From Plut-88900 sp963668115 (GTDB lineage Bacteria > Chloroflexota > Dehalococcoidia > Plut-88900): a DNA stretch of 64,000 bases. Below are positions 17,221 through 25,819 of this stretch, in pieces. Numbering within the stretch: position 1 is the stretch's first letter; every line of letters begins with the position of its first letter. The notes beneath the pieces are model-generated. The model saw only the letters and a program-made list of their open reading frames with translations, was not told the DNA's origin and ran no database searches. The DNA lies in contig OY764147.1 in assembly GCA_963668115.1 (NCBI GenBank), forward strand, positions 1,984,001-2,048,000. Direction: 5' to 3'. Position numbers and translations under genes: made by a program.

Positions 17221-17904
17221 CTATACGGGTACCTTGGCGAACCTCTCCGCCGCCTCAACGAGACTGTGAAACAGGTTCAGGTTCTTCGGGTGGTTCTCGG
17301 ACTCTCTCTCAGGGTGCCACTGGACCCCGAACACCCACGTGTGTTCCAGGGATTCGATGGCCTCTATAAGATCGCCGTCCAGCACGTACGCCGACGCCAA
17401 TAGCCCCCGCGCCTTCTGGAACTGCGTGAAACCCTGGTGGTGTCGGCTGTTCACCCTGAGTATCGGCGCTCCCCCGAATATCGCCCCCAGCCGGCTCCCC
17501 GGCGCTATGTACACGTCGTGAAACACCGACTTCACCAAGTCCGCCGACCTATGCCCCTCGATCTTCCGCGTCAGCTTTCCGCCCATCACCACGTTAATCG
17601 CCTCCATCCCTCTGCACACGCCGAATATCGGCATGTCCCGGCCCAGCGCCGCCCTCAGAAGAGGTATCTCGAAGGCATCCCGCTCCTTGTCAGGCGTTGC
17701 GTCCAGGAACGGCTCCTCGTAGTAGTGGGGGTCTATGTCCTCCCCACCCGACAGCACCAGCCCGTCTACACCGTCCAGGATCGACGAAATATCCGCTTCC
17801 GGGTCGGGCCGCAGTATCACCGGCTCAGCCCCGACCTTCTCCAGGACCCTTATATACCGGGCCCCTTTCGCTTTCCTGGATGTGCTTATACCTACTACCG
17901 GCAT
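17221..17904 (-). CDS. Gamma-glutamyl-gamma-aminobutyrate hydrolase family (class I glutamine amidotransferase-like, C26)
   Basis: This 227-residue protein is a PuuD-like C26 hydrolase. It shows VVGISTS at the N-terminus, LSGGEDIDPHYYEE, the nucleophile elbow GVCRGMEAINV (Cys near 99), and the His-Glu pair in GVQWHPE. Family members cleave gamma-glutamyl amides such as gamma-glutamyl-GABA. The substrate here is uncertain because no putrescine or GABA genes are nearby. It heads a likely two-gene unit with gyrA. Confidence 0.88.
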   Translation of the reverse strand: MPVVGISTSRKAKGARYIRVLEKVGAEPVILRPDPEADISSILDGVDGLVLSGGEDIDPHYYEEPFLDATPDKERDAFEIPLLRAALGRDMPIFGVCRGMEAINVVMGGKLTRKIEGHRSADLVKSVFHDVYIAPGSRLGAIFGGAPILRVNSRHHQGFTQFQKARGLLASAYVLDGDLIEAIESLEHTWVFGVQWHPERESENHPKNLNLFHSLVEAAERFAKVPV

Positions 17905-18470
17905 TGGGAAAACATGGTCATTGACATGGATCCGGGGCGACTTCGGGAAAGTACAAAACTAATCAAAACAGGCACGGAAATACTACCATTTCCACCACAT
18001 TACGTCAACGATAATTCAGGGTATCAACCGACTAACCCAACCCCCCCACCCCCGAGGGGAGCCTGTCCGCCTATGGCGGATCATTCCCGCCTCTTTAACT
18101 CGTCATTCCCGAGTAGTCGGGAATCCATCCCTCCGAAACACTCACCCACAACTCCGCAACTCACCCCGCCCACTCCGTCATTCCCGACCCCGGTCGGGTC
18201 GAAGATGCGCCCTTTGGCATGAATCCATCCCCGGGATAGGGTGGGATGTCCTTACCCGTAGGGGCGACCAGCGGGTCGCCTTCCCGCGGTGCGAGGCCGC
18301 TCACCCTGAGCAACGAGTCGAAGAGCTTGCCCCGAGTCCCTCGAGGGGGTCGACCCACGACTGCCATTTCATCAGGCTCCACTCTCGCCCACAGCCCCAC
18401 GATTCTCTCTCCACTACTTCCTCGGCACGACCAACATCACCGGTGCCAATACCTCCTCCAGCATCCCCTA
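17905..18470. repeat. Repeat-rich intergenic region, no gene
   Basis: From left to right it holds a GGGGAGCCTGTCCGCC-ATGGCGGATCAT block (18056-18086, also at 22441), an empty GTCATTCCCGAGTAGTCGGGAATCC palindrome (18103-18127), and a cassette-bearing copy with the insert at 18199-18221. These are followed by a GTAGGGGCGACC-GGGTCGCC palindrome (18255-18282) and a CTCACCCTGAGC-GAGTCGAAG copy (18300-18325). I see no coding region or RNA gene. Confidence 0.65.
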
Positions 18471-19139
18471 CTAAAGTTGGGAATCGTATAAAGGCAACAA
18501 GCTAAGTTGCTTACCCACATCTGATGCGTAGGTTGGATTGATATAGTCTGCGAAAATAATGGTAGACCAGGGATCAAACCTGCTATGCAACTCGGACAAC
18601 TCTATTGAGGTACAAAGCTTTCCTGCATTCTTGGAGCCAATGGAGAACTCTTCGGGGGCTGTCGGCTTCACTGGACCAGAGACAACCACTTCATGCACGA
18701 TGCCGACGTGTCTAGAAGCCTCAGGAGAAGAAAAGTCAATGACCAGTCCAATGGGCTTGGCTAGACCAGAAGGTGAAGTGCCTAATTCTTCTGCCAATTC
18801 CCTTTCCAAAGTAGCTATTACTAAAGTAGAAAAGTCAGAATGTTCGGCGACGTAGTCTATGTGTCCTCCCACTACCAAGCTGATTTTCTTTCGCAAATCT
18901 TGGCGTCCTTGCTTTATTCTGGGGAAAATTCGATAACCTTGTGCATCTCCAAGTACAAGCGCACAAGGGATAGGTTGTATTAATTCCTCCGAAGATTCTG
19001 CTTGGTTTCTAGGCAGCCATGCAATGTCTGATTCTAAGGATCTTATGATCCCTATAGCTGAATCCCAAGGAGTAAACCGATCACATCCCTCGATGTGTTC
19101 CCGAGGAAAGCAGAGTATGGATTGTTCATTTCTTGACAT
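18471..19139 (-). CDS. NUDIX-like phosphoesterase (COG4112-type)
   Basis: This 222-residue protein resembles the predicted MutT/NUDIX phosphoesterases. It has an N-terminal ILCFPREHIEG strand, a central GGHIDYV followed by the NUDIX-helix signature RELAEELG (residues ~115-122), and mixed alpha/beta flanks. The spacing between GG and the REL-EE-G part is longer than in classical NUDIX boxes. It starts six bases after the stop of the kinase gene, so the pair is an operon. Both genes are AT-rich and unlike gyrA in composition, which suggests transfer. The substrate is unknown; a nucleotide or nucleotide-sugar is likely. Confidence 0.68.
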   Translation of the reverse strand: MSRNEQSILCFPREHIEGCDRFTPWDSAIGIIRSLESDIAWLPRNQAESSEELIQPIPCALVLGDAQGYRIFPRIKQGRQDLRKKISLVVGGHIDYVAEHSDFSTLVIATLERELAEELGTSPSGLAKPIGLVIDFSSPEASRHVGIVHEVVVSGPVKPTAPEEFSIGSKNAGKLCTSIELSELHSRFDPWSTIIFADYINPTYASDVGKQLSLLPLYDSQL

Positions 19140-19145
19140 CAGTGA

Positions 19146-19910
19146 TTACCGCAGCTTGGATTCAAATACATTGAGGATCAACTTAGTTGCTTGAGCTGCA
19201 GTTGACCTTGGTGTCGTGTTTTGGTCTTTGCTTGTGTCTATGGTTTCAAATTGAGGAAATTCTACTGAGTACTCACCCTTAACTGTATCATAGGCTTGGT
19301 TGATTTGCTTGAGCACTTCCGGATTCATGGCGCTTCCCGGTTCGTCGATTAGTTTGTCTTGATTTTCCCGTTTCATAGAGGTCTCATGATCTGCCGTGAA
19401 CAAAAGCACAGCATCGATTTTCGATCGCCATTTCTCAATGAGAAGAAATTCATGAATTTGTTTGCGTTCTTGCGTACTAACTTCATTTCTTGTGCATAAC
19501 AACTCGAACCAGGCTAGAGCATCAAATAAACCTCTGTCCAGAATTGCCAAGTCATATTCATCGGAACCATAAAGTCCTTCAAGAATATGCGTGAGGGCAT
19601 AAGAAGCCGACCATGTATTGAAAGCCATCCAGTCTTTTTTGAGGTAGTACGGAGTTCTCTTTGAAGCCCCCTCGGTTGGAGCGAGCACTTTGAACTCAAG
19701 GCGCCTAAAGAAATGAACAACTATGTCAATACAGGTGCTCTTGCCGCTCTTCGGAGTACCTGAAAACTCAATAAATATCGGTCTGGAACTAACCTCTCTA
19801 TTTTCTCTGAGCTGCTTGAGGATTTGCCCCGCTTCCTCCCTAAGCTCCTTCAAATCTTCCATGGCGGGTTTCTCGTTTCCAATGTTGATTGACATGTTAT
19901 CTGCAAGCAT
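19146..19910 (-). CDS. P-loop kinase (deoxynucleoside/thymidylate-kinase-like)
   Basis: This 254-residue P-loop NTPase has Walker A FSGTPKSGKST near residue 50 and a kinase DR motif in AILDRGLFDALAW near residue 125. A lid-like region with Arg (TSMKRENQDKL) follows. This layout fits the dNK/thymidylate kinase superfamily. It is the first gene of a two-gene unit with the NUDIX-like protein. A kinase paired with a NUDIX hydrolase suggests control of a modified nucleotide pool, but neither substrate can be read from the sequence. Confidence 0.68.
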   Translation of the reverse strand: MLADNMSINIGNEKPAMEDLKELREEAGQILKQLRENREVSSRPIFIEFSGTPKSGKSTCIDIVVHFFRRLEFKVLAPTEGASKRTPYYLKKDWMAFNTWSASYALTHILEGLYGSDEYDLAILDRGLFDALAWFELLCTRNEVSTQERKQIHEFLLIEKWRSKIDAVLLFTADHETSMKRENQDKLIDEPGSAMNPEVLKQINQAYDTVKGEYSVEFPQFETIDTSKDQNTTPRSTAAQATKLILNVFESKLR

Positions 19911-20105
19911 AGCATCCCTCGTTATACCATCCCCTGTCTAAGCTTTGCAAGAACCTGAGGGTGACCACCAAAAGGCCCTTGTGAACCAGATCTTGGTATG
20001 GATGCAACTCTATTTCTCTTAACAATCAAAATGAAGGCAAACCAGTCAGTGGTCCGATGCCCCGCGAGCAATCTACCACGCCAACCCACCCCCGCGCCCG
20101 AACAT

Positions 20106-20214
20106 TTGACTTTCCCAAACACCAGTCCTATACTATCCCCAGACCCGGCCCCCGACCCATCGGACCGCCGAAAAAAACTGAATTGCCGAACTGGCTGAAA
20201 GGACTGCCGAATGA
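20106..20214 (+). repeat. Promoter-leader repeat, copy 1
   Basis: TTGACT (20106-20111) and TATACT (20129-20134) are spaced 17 bases apart. They are followed by a leader (20142-20214) that closely matches 20355-20425, including the ATGA at its end. Here the ATG opens only a short frame, so this looks like a duplicated, gene-less copy. Confidence 0.65.
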
Positions 20215-20318
20215 CCAAACTCCCCTGCCATCCTTCCGCACCCCCCGCTCCCCATGTCATACCGATGCCCCGCGAGGAATCCGGGACGGGATCCATCCCC
20301 TCAATGCTACATTAGCCC

Positions 20319-20425
20319 TTGACACATATAATCAGCACTGTTATCATACCTACCGACCCGGCCCCGACCCGTCGGATAGCCGAAAAAACTGAATTGCCGA
20401 ACAGGCTGAAAGGATTGCCGTATGA
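20319..20425 (+). promoter_or_regulatory. Promoter and leader of the phage packaging module (copy 2)
   Basis: TTGACA (20319-20324) and TATCAT (20342-20347) have a perfect 17-base spacer. The leader from 20355 ends in a GAAAGGATTGCCGT ribosome region before the ATG at 20422. The same TTGACACA / TATCATACC layout recurs at 60590-60621. Confidence 0.75.
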
Positions 20426-20820
20426 GCAACAACACCCGTACCCCCCAACCCGACCCGAGGCCCGAGTCCAAGGAGCCCCGGGACGACCGACCCTACGAGG
20501 TCGACACCTCGGAGGATTCCTACTACGGCTCTATTATGCCTCGCGAGCAGCGAAAAGTGCTCAAAGAAGCCGGTACTGTCAAAGACCTGGAACAGGAACT
20601 TGAACTCTTGCGCTATCGTCTCAGAGGACTCCTGATCCATAAGCCCAACAAAGACTACCTCGTATTCAAAGCCATTGAACTCATCATCCGCGCCTATTCC
20701 GCCAAAGTCCGTGCCTCCGGCGATTCTCAGGACCCCGACGGTACAGCCATCGAGAACTTCCTGAGAGACGCCGCCGACAACGTCGGGCTGGAAAGAATTC
20801 CATGGCCTTCAAACTGCTAA
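20422..20820 (+). CDS. Phage protein, candidate small terminase subunit
   Basis: This 132-residue protein has a disordered, charged N-terminus (~45 residues), then a helical coiled region (EQELELLRYRLRGLL) and a second helical part ending in VGLERIPWPSNC. I do not recognise the family by motif. Its position as first gene before a large terminase and its helical, oligomer-like character fit a small terminase subunit. It overlaps the next gene by 19 bases. Confidence 0.5.
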   Translation: MSNNTRTPQPDPRPESKEPRDDRPYEVDTSEDSYYGSIMPREQRKVLKEAGTVKDLEQELELLRYRLRGLLIHKPNKDYLVFKAIELIIRAYSAKVRASGDSQDPDGTAIENFLRDAADNVGLERIPWPSNC

Positions 20821-21038
20821 AACACATCATGAACATCTTCAACCGCAAACCCACCACCGCCGCGCCCCCGGCTATCAAGCCCGAGTCCACCTTCGACGCC
20901 GTTCTCGAAATGCGCCTCGCAGAGCTCCACCGGCAGGTCTCCGAGATCAAGGGCCGCATCAACACCCTCTTCTTCTTCGTAATGATCGCCGCCATGCTCC
21001 AGTTCGTCTTCGGCATCGCCGGGGTCACCCCTTGGTAG
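20802..21038 (+). CDS. Small membrane protein of the phage module
   Basis: This 78-residue protein has a short amphipathic N-terminus, a helical segment (AELHRQVSEIKGRI) and one membrane helix at about residues 53-73. It could be a holin-like or membrane-tethered phage protein, but one helix is not diagnostic. It overlaps the genes on both sides (19 and 7 bases), so it is part of the operon. Confidence 0.5.
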   Translation: MAFKLLKHIMNIFNRKPTTAAPPAIKPESTFDAVLEMRLAELHRQVSEIKGRINTLFFFVMIAAMLQFVFGIAGVTPW

Positions 21039-22423
21039 ACCTTAACCACCTCTGGCCCTACCAGAGCGAGATCGCCCGCGCCGTCGTCGACAGCGCCACT
21101 TATGGCAAGGGCCTCACCTTCTCCGTCATGATCGCCCGTCAGGGCGGCAAGAACGAGCTGTCCGCTTGGATCGAGGCCTACCTCCTTGCCGCTTTCGCCA
21201 AGGCCGGCGGCGCCGCCATCAAGGCCGCCCCTACCTTCAACCCCCAGGCCGACATCAGCATCTCTCGCCTCCAACAGGTCCTCGACCGCTCCAAACTCCG
21301 CCCCTACTACTCTAGGCTTGGCCGCACCTTCCGTTTCAACCGCGCCCGTCAGCTTTTCTTCAGCGCCCACCCTACCAGCAACGTTGTCGGCAACACCGCC
21401 GACACCCTCCTCGAAATCGACGAGTCCCAGGACGTCTCCCCCGATAAGTTCAATCGCGACTTCATGCCTATGGGCGCTTCTACCAACGTCACCACCGTCC
21501 ACTACGGCACCGCCTGGCAGGACAACTCCCTGCTTGAACAGGTCAAGCAGTCCAACCTCGAACTCCAACGCTCCGACGGCATACAACGCCACTTCGAGTT
21601 CGACTGGCAGGCCGTAGCCCAACACAACCCTCACTATCAGCGCTTCGTCGAGGCCGAACGCCTTCGCCTCGGCAGCGATCATCCCCTGTTCCTCTCCCAG
21701 TACTGCCTTACACCCGTTTCCGACGATGCGAGGTTCCTGGACAATACGCGGCAGGCCCTGCTCCGGGGCAACCACTGCCGAAGAGGTGCTCCCGTCTCCG
21801 GGCGCACCTATGTCGCCGGCATTGACCTTGCCGGCGAAGGAGAACGGCCCGGCGTCACCGGGACCAAGCCCATAAACCCACTACGCGACTCCACCGTCGT
21901 CACCATCGGCGAGCTCCATCTCGCCGACGACGGTCTCGGGTCGAAGCTCCCCTCCATTAGTGTAGTCGAGCACTTCTGGTGGACGGAGAAGCCCCACACA
22001 GAGACCTACTCGACCTTGGTTCACCTTCTCAAAAACGTGTGGGGATGTCGCAGGGTAGTCGTCGACGCCACCGGCGTCGGCGCAGGCGTAGCCGCCTTCC
22101 TGCGAAAGAGTCTCGGAACCTCCATCGTCAAACCCTTCACCTTCACCGCCCGCAGCAAGTCCGACCTCGGCTTCGACCTCCTCGCAGCCATCAACTCCGG
22201 CAGGCTCCACACCTACAAGCCCGACTCCTCCCCCGAATCCACCGAGTTCTGGTCCCAGGTCTCCAAGGCCAAGAGCGTAATCAGGCCCAACCAGACCATC
22301 AACTTCTTCGTAGACCCCACCCAGGGCCACGACGACTTCCTCACCTCCCTCGCCCTCCTCGTCCAAGCCTCCCACTACACCCCCCGCCGAGCCACCGGCC
22401 ACCTGAGAAAAGGCTATGACTAA
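21032..22423 (+). CDS. Phage terminase large subunit
   Basis: This 463-residue protein is a packaging ATPase-nuclease. The ATPase domain has Walker A-like MIARQGGKNE near residue 33, Walker B LLEIDESQD near residue 127, and a coupling motif HYGTAW. The C-terminal RNase H-like nuclease shows VAGIDLAGEGE (first Asp), VVVDATGVGAG, and GHDDFLTSLALL (last acidic cluster). All catalytic acids appear present, so it may be functional. A likely GTG start overlaps the previous gene. A decayed relative with a tandem duplication of the segment around the nuclease core lies at 36.8-37.6 kb. Confidence 0.92.
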   Translation: MVDLNHLWPYQSEIARAVVDSATYGKGLTFSVMIARQGGKNELSAWIEAYLLAAFAKAGGAAIKAAPTFNPQADISISRLQQVLDRSKLRPYYSRLGRTFRFNRARQLFFSAHPTSNVVGNTADTLLEIDESQDVSPDKFNRDFMPMGASTNVTTVHYGTAWQDNSLLEQVKQSNLELQRSDGIQRHFEFDWQAVAQHNPHYQRFVEAERLRLGSDHPLFLSQYCLTPVSDDARFLDNTRQALLRGNHCRRGAPVSGRTYVAGIDLAGEGERPGVTGTKPINPLRDSTVVTIGELHLADDGLGSKLPSISVVEHFWWTEKPHTETYSTLVHLLKNVWGCRRVVVDATGVGAGVAAFLRKSLGTSIVKPFTFTARSKSDLGFDLLAAINSGRLHTYKPDSSPESTEFWSQVSKAKSVIRPNQTINFFVDPTQGHDDFLTSLALLVQASHYTPRRATGHLRKGYD

Positions 22424-22660
22424 CCCAACCCCCACCCCCCAGGGGAGCCTGTCCGCCCATGGCGGATCATCCCCGCCCTTACCACCGTCATCCCATCTTT
22501 ATTACCGTCATTCCTGCGGAGGCAGGTCGAAGATGCGCCTAGGCGTGCGCCATTGGCGTGAATCCATCCCCGGCGGCGGGCGGCGGTGTCCTGTCCCCTC
22601 TCCCTTGAGGGGAGAGGGCTAGGGTGAGGGTGATCCCCGGGCGGGGAGGGGGCCGGGGCC
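22424..22660. repeat. Repeat cluster between terminase and portal
   Basis: It contains a GGGGAGCCTGTCCGCC block (22441-22475), a GTCATTCCTGCGGAGGCAGG repeat interrupted by a 34-nt version of the cassette (22527-22560), and a CCTCTCCCTTGAGGGGAGAGGGCTAG repeat (22597-22632). These elements separate two phage genes that would normally abut. The portal's normal start may have been lost here. Confidence 0.65.
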
Positions 22661-22727
22661 AAAACACAATAATCAAAACCCCCCACTTACCCATAAAACC
22701 ACCGAAAGAGAGAAAACCATCACAAAC

Positions 22728-24161
22728 CTGACAATCCCCCAGCAACTCCAGCGCCAGGACCCCGACCGCCTCCGCTCCTACTCCGAAAACCTCGCCTTCT
22801 ACTCCGGCGCCCAGTGGCCCGGCCGCTCCCGCCGCAAGGAACGCCGCCTCACCTTCAACTACGCCCGCTCCTTCATCGACAAAATAACCTCCTACCTCAT
22901 GGCCGACGTCGCCTTCACCGTCGAACCCTACGACGACTCCGAAGAAGCCGCCCGCCGCGCCGATGAGGCCAAACGCGCCCTCGCCGCCGTCTACGCTGAC
23001 AACGACCTCCAACAGCTCGACTTCGACACCGAACTCGACGCCGCCGTCCTCGGCGACGCCGCCTACAAGGTCACCTGGGACTCCGACGAGCAGCGCGTCC
23101 GCATCTCTGCCCCCGACGTCCAGGGCGTCTTCGCCTGGTGGGTCGGCGACGACGTGAACCGCGTATGGCGCATCGCCAGCCGCTACAAGCTCTCCCCCGA
23201 CGAGGTCGACCTCCTCTACGGCGCCCCCAATTCCGTCATTCCCGCCCCCAATTCCATCATTCCTGCGGAGGTCGCAGATGCGCCGAGGCGTGCAGGAATC
23301 CATCCCTCCGGAACAATCACCCACAACCCTGCCACTCACCCCTCCCCCGTTCCCAACCGCCCCGACTCCACCATCGTCGAGGTCTGGACCGCCGACACCT
23401 TCGACATCTGGCTGGACAACGTCCTCCTCGAAAGCCGCGCCAACCCCTACGGCTTCATCCCCTTCGTCGTCTTCCCCAACATCCGTGAGCCCAAGCGCTT
23501 CTGGGGCGTCTCAGACGTGCCCGCCATAATGGAGCCCGCCCGGGAGCTCAACCGCGCCTTCTCCCAGCTATCCATGATCCTCGAGCTGTCCGGCAACCCC
23601 ATAGCCGTGCTCGAAAACATCGAGGACGCCAGCGACATCACCGTCCAGCCCGGCGCCGTCTGGGAAGTCCCCGAAAGCTCCCGAGCCTACCTCCTCGACC
23701 TCCTCCAGGGCGGCGGCGTCCGCCTCCACACAGAGTTCATCGACCTCGTCTACCGCGCCCTCCATGACCTCTCCGAATCCCCCAGGCCCAGCTTCGGCGA
23801 CAACGCCCGCGGCCTCTCCGGCATAGCCCTGGACATAGAGCTCAACCCCCTCGTCCAGAAGGTCCGACGCAAGCGCCTCATCCGCACCTCCGTCTACGAA
23901 AGGCGCGCCCGCATGATTCTCCGCATCCTCGAACGGAACCGCGGCCTGGACTTCGGCCCCGTCCGACCCAGGGTGAACTGGGGCCCCATCCTCCCCCAGG
24001 ACCGCAGCCGCCTCGTCCACGACGAAGAGACCCTCGTCCGCTCCGGCATCCATAGCCGCCGCCGCGCCATGTCCAACCTCGGCATCCAGGACCCGGACCG
24101 CGAACTAACCCTCCTCGCAGAGGAGGCCTCCCCCGTAAACCATAAAGAGCCAGCGCTTTGA
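22728..24161 (+). CDS. Phage portal protein, non-canonical start, repeat insertion
   Basis: The product is a portal (dodecameric head vertex). The conserved N-terminus (SENLAFYSGAQWP, then FNYARSFIDKITSYL) lies upstream of the first ATG at 22899, and no ATG, GTG or TTG occurs in frame back to a stop at 22620. The best candidates are CTG at 22728 (used here) or ATC at 22719, after GAAAGAGAG. Later blocks (VVFPNIREPKRFWGVSD, IMEPARELNRAFSQL, SGIALDIELNPL) are portal-like. Roughly residues 168-207 are encoded by an in-frame copy of the genome's interspersed repeat, which is not portal sequence. If translation starts at 22899, the protein loses a conserved part. Confidence 0.8.
   Translation: MTIPQQLQRQDPDRLRSYSENLAFYSGAQWPGRSRRKERRLTFNYARSFIDKITSYLMADVAFTVEPYDDSEEAARRADEAKRALAAVYADNDLQQLDFDTELDAAVLGDAAYKVTWDSDEQRVRISAPDVQGVFAWWVGDDVNRVWRIASRYKLSPDEVDLLYGAPNSVIPAPNSIIPAEVADAPRRAGIHPSGTITHNPATHPSPVPNRPDSTIVEVWTADTFDIWLDNVLLESRANPYGFIPFVVFPNIREPKRFWGVSDVPAIMEPARELNRAFSQLSMILELSGNPIAVLENIEDASDITVQPGAVWEVPESSRAYLLDLLQGGGVRLHTEFIDLVYRALHDLSESPRPSFGDNARGLSGIALDIELNPLVQKVRRKRLIRTSVYERRARMILRILERNRGLDFGPVRPRVNWGPILPQDRSRLVHDEETLVRSGIHSRRRAMSNLGIQDPDRELTLLAEEASPVNHKEPAL
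23230..23349 (+). repeat. Interspersed repeat inserted in frame in the portal gene
   Basis: The segment contains two partial GTCATTCC repeats, a 21-nt cassette copy (23272-23292) and GGAATCCATCCCTCCGGAACA, which matches the tail of the intergenic repeat at 37691-37711. It adds about 40 codons (SVIPAPNSIIPAEVADAPRR...) without a stop or frameshift. Confidence 0.75.
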
Positions 24162-24261
24162 GGACGGATTTCTCGACATGTTAGAATCAATCCTTAGGAA
24201 GGTGGGGCTACCCTCCACGATTCGCCTATCTCGAACTTGGAGTAGGGAGGAAACCGGCACT

Positions 24262-24810
24262 ATGGTAGACCGGTCGGCTAAAGTTAACCGCGTTGAGACA
24301 TCTGCCAACCCCGATATTGACGAGCCTCAACTCTACTATTGGACGCGGGAATGGCAAGATTCCGAGAAACAGGCAAGGGCCGATATTCAAGCCGGACGGG
24401 TAACGAAACTGAACGGCCTGGATGAAGTAGACGCCCACTTCGGCAAGCCAGCCAAGCCAAGGAAGTCTTCCGGCAACATCATCGCTACGCTATTGACAGG
24501 GAACAGGAGGAGCCGCGCCATGAGGAAACGCCTGACCCCCGAGGAAATGCGTGAAATCATCGGAGACCCGCAAAAGGTCCACGATAGCTTGGAAGAGTTT
24601 CGTAAAAGCACAGAGCTTTTCTGCACACCCCAATATTACAAATTGCTCGAAAAATACCCGGACCAGTGGATAGCCGTAACCGGGGGTAAAGTCGAAGCGT
24701 ACGCGGATTCCTATGAGGCTGTCTTGGAGATAGTTCGTGAGAAGGAACTGCCCCGCGATTCGATGATCATTGAGTTCATAGCAACAGACTCCATCCCAAT
24801 GATCCTATGA
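24262..24810 (+). CDS. Protein with C-terminal DUF5678-like domain
   Basis: The 182-residue product has an N-terminal part typical of short antitoxin-like proteins (YYWTREWQDSEKQARADI, then VTKLNGLDEVDAHF). The C-terminal ~60 residues (KYPDQWIAVTGGKVEAYAD, then FIATDSIPMIL) look like DUF5678. The ORF could begin at 24178, but AGGGAGGAAA precedes the ATG at 24262, and TTAGAAT upstream may be a -10 box. It follows the portal directly but is less GC-rich and does not look like a head gene. It may be a fused antitoxin-type regulator. Confidence 0.6.
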   Translation: MVDRSAKVNRVETSANPDIDEPQLYYWTREWQDSEKQARADIQAGRVTKLNGLDEVDAHFGKPAKPRKSSGNIIATLLTGNRRSRAMRKRLTPEEMREIIGDPQKVHDSLEEFRKSTELFCTPQYYKLLEKYPDQWIAVTGGKVEAYADSYEAVLEIVREKELPRDSMIIEFIATDSIPMIL

Positions 24811-24856
24811 CCGCCAACAGCCTCACCTTCAAAGTCATAACCGCAGATGTCACCAT

Positions 24857-25819
24857 TTAATTCCCCCACCCCACCCCCCGACGCCTCCTCAACGTCAGGT
24901 ACAGCGTCCCTAGGCCCAACACCCCCGCCAATACCCCCAGCCCGATGGTCAGCCCTAGCATCACTCCATTCCCACCCTTATCCTCCGCCCCTTCATCGGT
25001 ACTTTCCCTGGGCCCGGGTGTAGCGGTTGGGGCGGGTATTGCAGTAGGTATCGACGTTGGTTCTGGGGTCGGGGTCGCCGTAGGCGTTGGTATCGGGGTG
25101 GGGCTGGGTAGGGGCGTCGGAATTGGAGCAGTCGTAGGCGCGGGAGTGCTGGCAGGTTCCGGCGCCGCGTCGAGAGTTGCGCTGTCCTTACCCACTTCAT
25201 CCTCGAATGCAGCCTCTGCGGATTCTTCTTCAGGCATGGCAGTTGGTTCCATCATCGGAGCGGGTTCGGGTGCAGCCGTGGGTTCGGGCATCGCCGTGAC
25301 CCCCGACTCCATCATTGCCTCAGAGTCCGGCTCATCCATCATGGCGGTGGGATGCGGCGCTGCGGTCGGAAGGTATTCCATCTCAGCAGCGGGCTCCGGT
25401 GTAGCCGCAGAAGCTGGCCTACCCCCATCCCCACCCCCACCATCCCACAACCCCGACACGTTGCCCGCCACCATCACCGTGAACGCCACCACAGCCAGCG
25501 CCGTCGACACCCGCATCGCCCACAGAAACACCGGCCTCTCAGGAGAAGGAGTGGCTGTAAACGCGGGTTCAGGCGCCAGCCTGAAAGATCGCGGCGCCTC
25601 TACCTCCGGCATCCGCCGCAGCATCCGGACCGTCGCCCGCAGCGACTCCAGTTCCTCCGTACAGGTCGGGCAGCCGGCCAGGTGCTCTTCCAGCGCGTCC
25701 CGCGCCCCGGAGTCCAGGTCCCCGTCGATGAAGTCCGACAGCATCCCTAGGAAGCGCCCGTGCCCCCTGTCGAAGAATCTTTTCAGCAGATCAATCACGC
25801 TTTCGGTCCTAGCTCCCAT
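24857..25819 (-). CDS. Anti-sigma factor with zinc-finger (ZAS) domain
   Basis: The N-terminal cytoplasmic domain holds a ZAS motif: a helical DFIDGDLD segment, then HLAGCPTC (H-x3-C-x2-C) near residue 45, which binds zinc and holds the partner sigma factor. A membrane helix follows at about residues 94-118. After it comes a ~150-residue linker very rich in Pro, Thr and Ala, outside the membrane, and a second helix near residues 283-305 with an Arg-rich end. Its start overlaps the sigma gene by 11 bases. This is a classic sigma/anti-sigma pair. Confidence 0.88.
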   Translation of the reverse strand: MGARTESVIDLLKRFFDRGHGRFLGMLSDFIDGDLDSGARDALEEHLAGCPTCTEELESLRATVRMLRRMPEVEAPRSFRLAPEPAFTATPSPERPVFLWAMRVSTALAVVAFTVMVAGNVSGLWDGGGGDGGRPASAATPEPAAEMEYLPTAAPHPTAMMDEPDSEAMMESGVTAMPEPTAAPEPAPMMEPTAMPEEESAEAAFEDEVGKDSATLDAAPEPASTPAPTTAPIPTPLPSPTPIPTPTATPTPEPTSIPTAIPAPTATPGPRESTDEGAEDKGGNGVMLGLTIGLGVLAGVLGLGTLYLTLRRRRGVGWGN

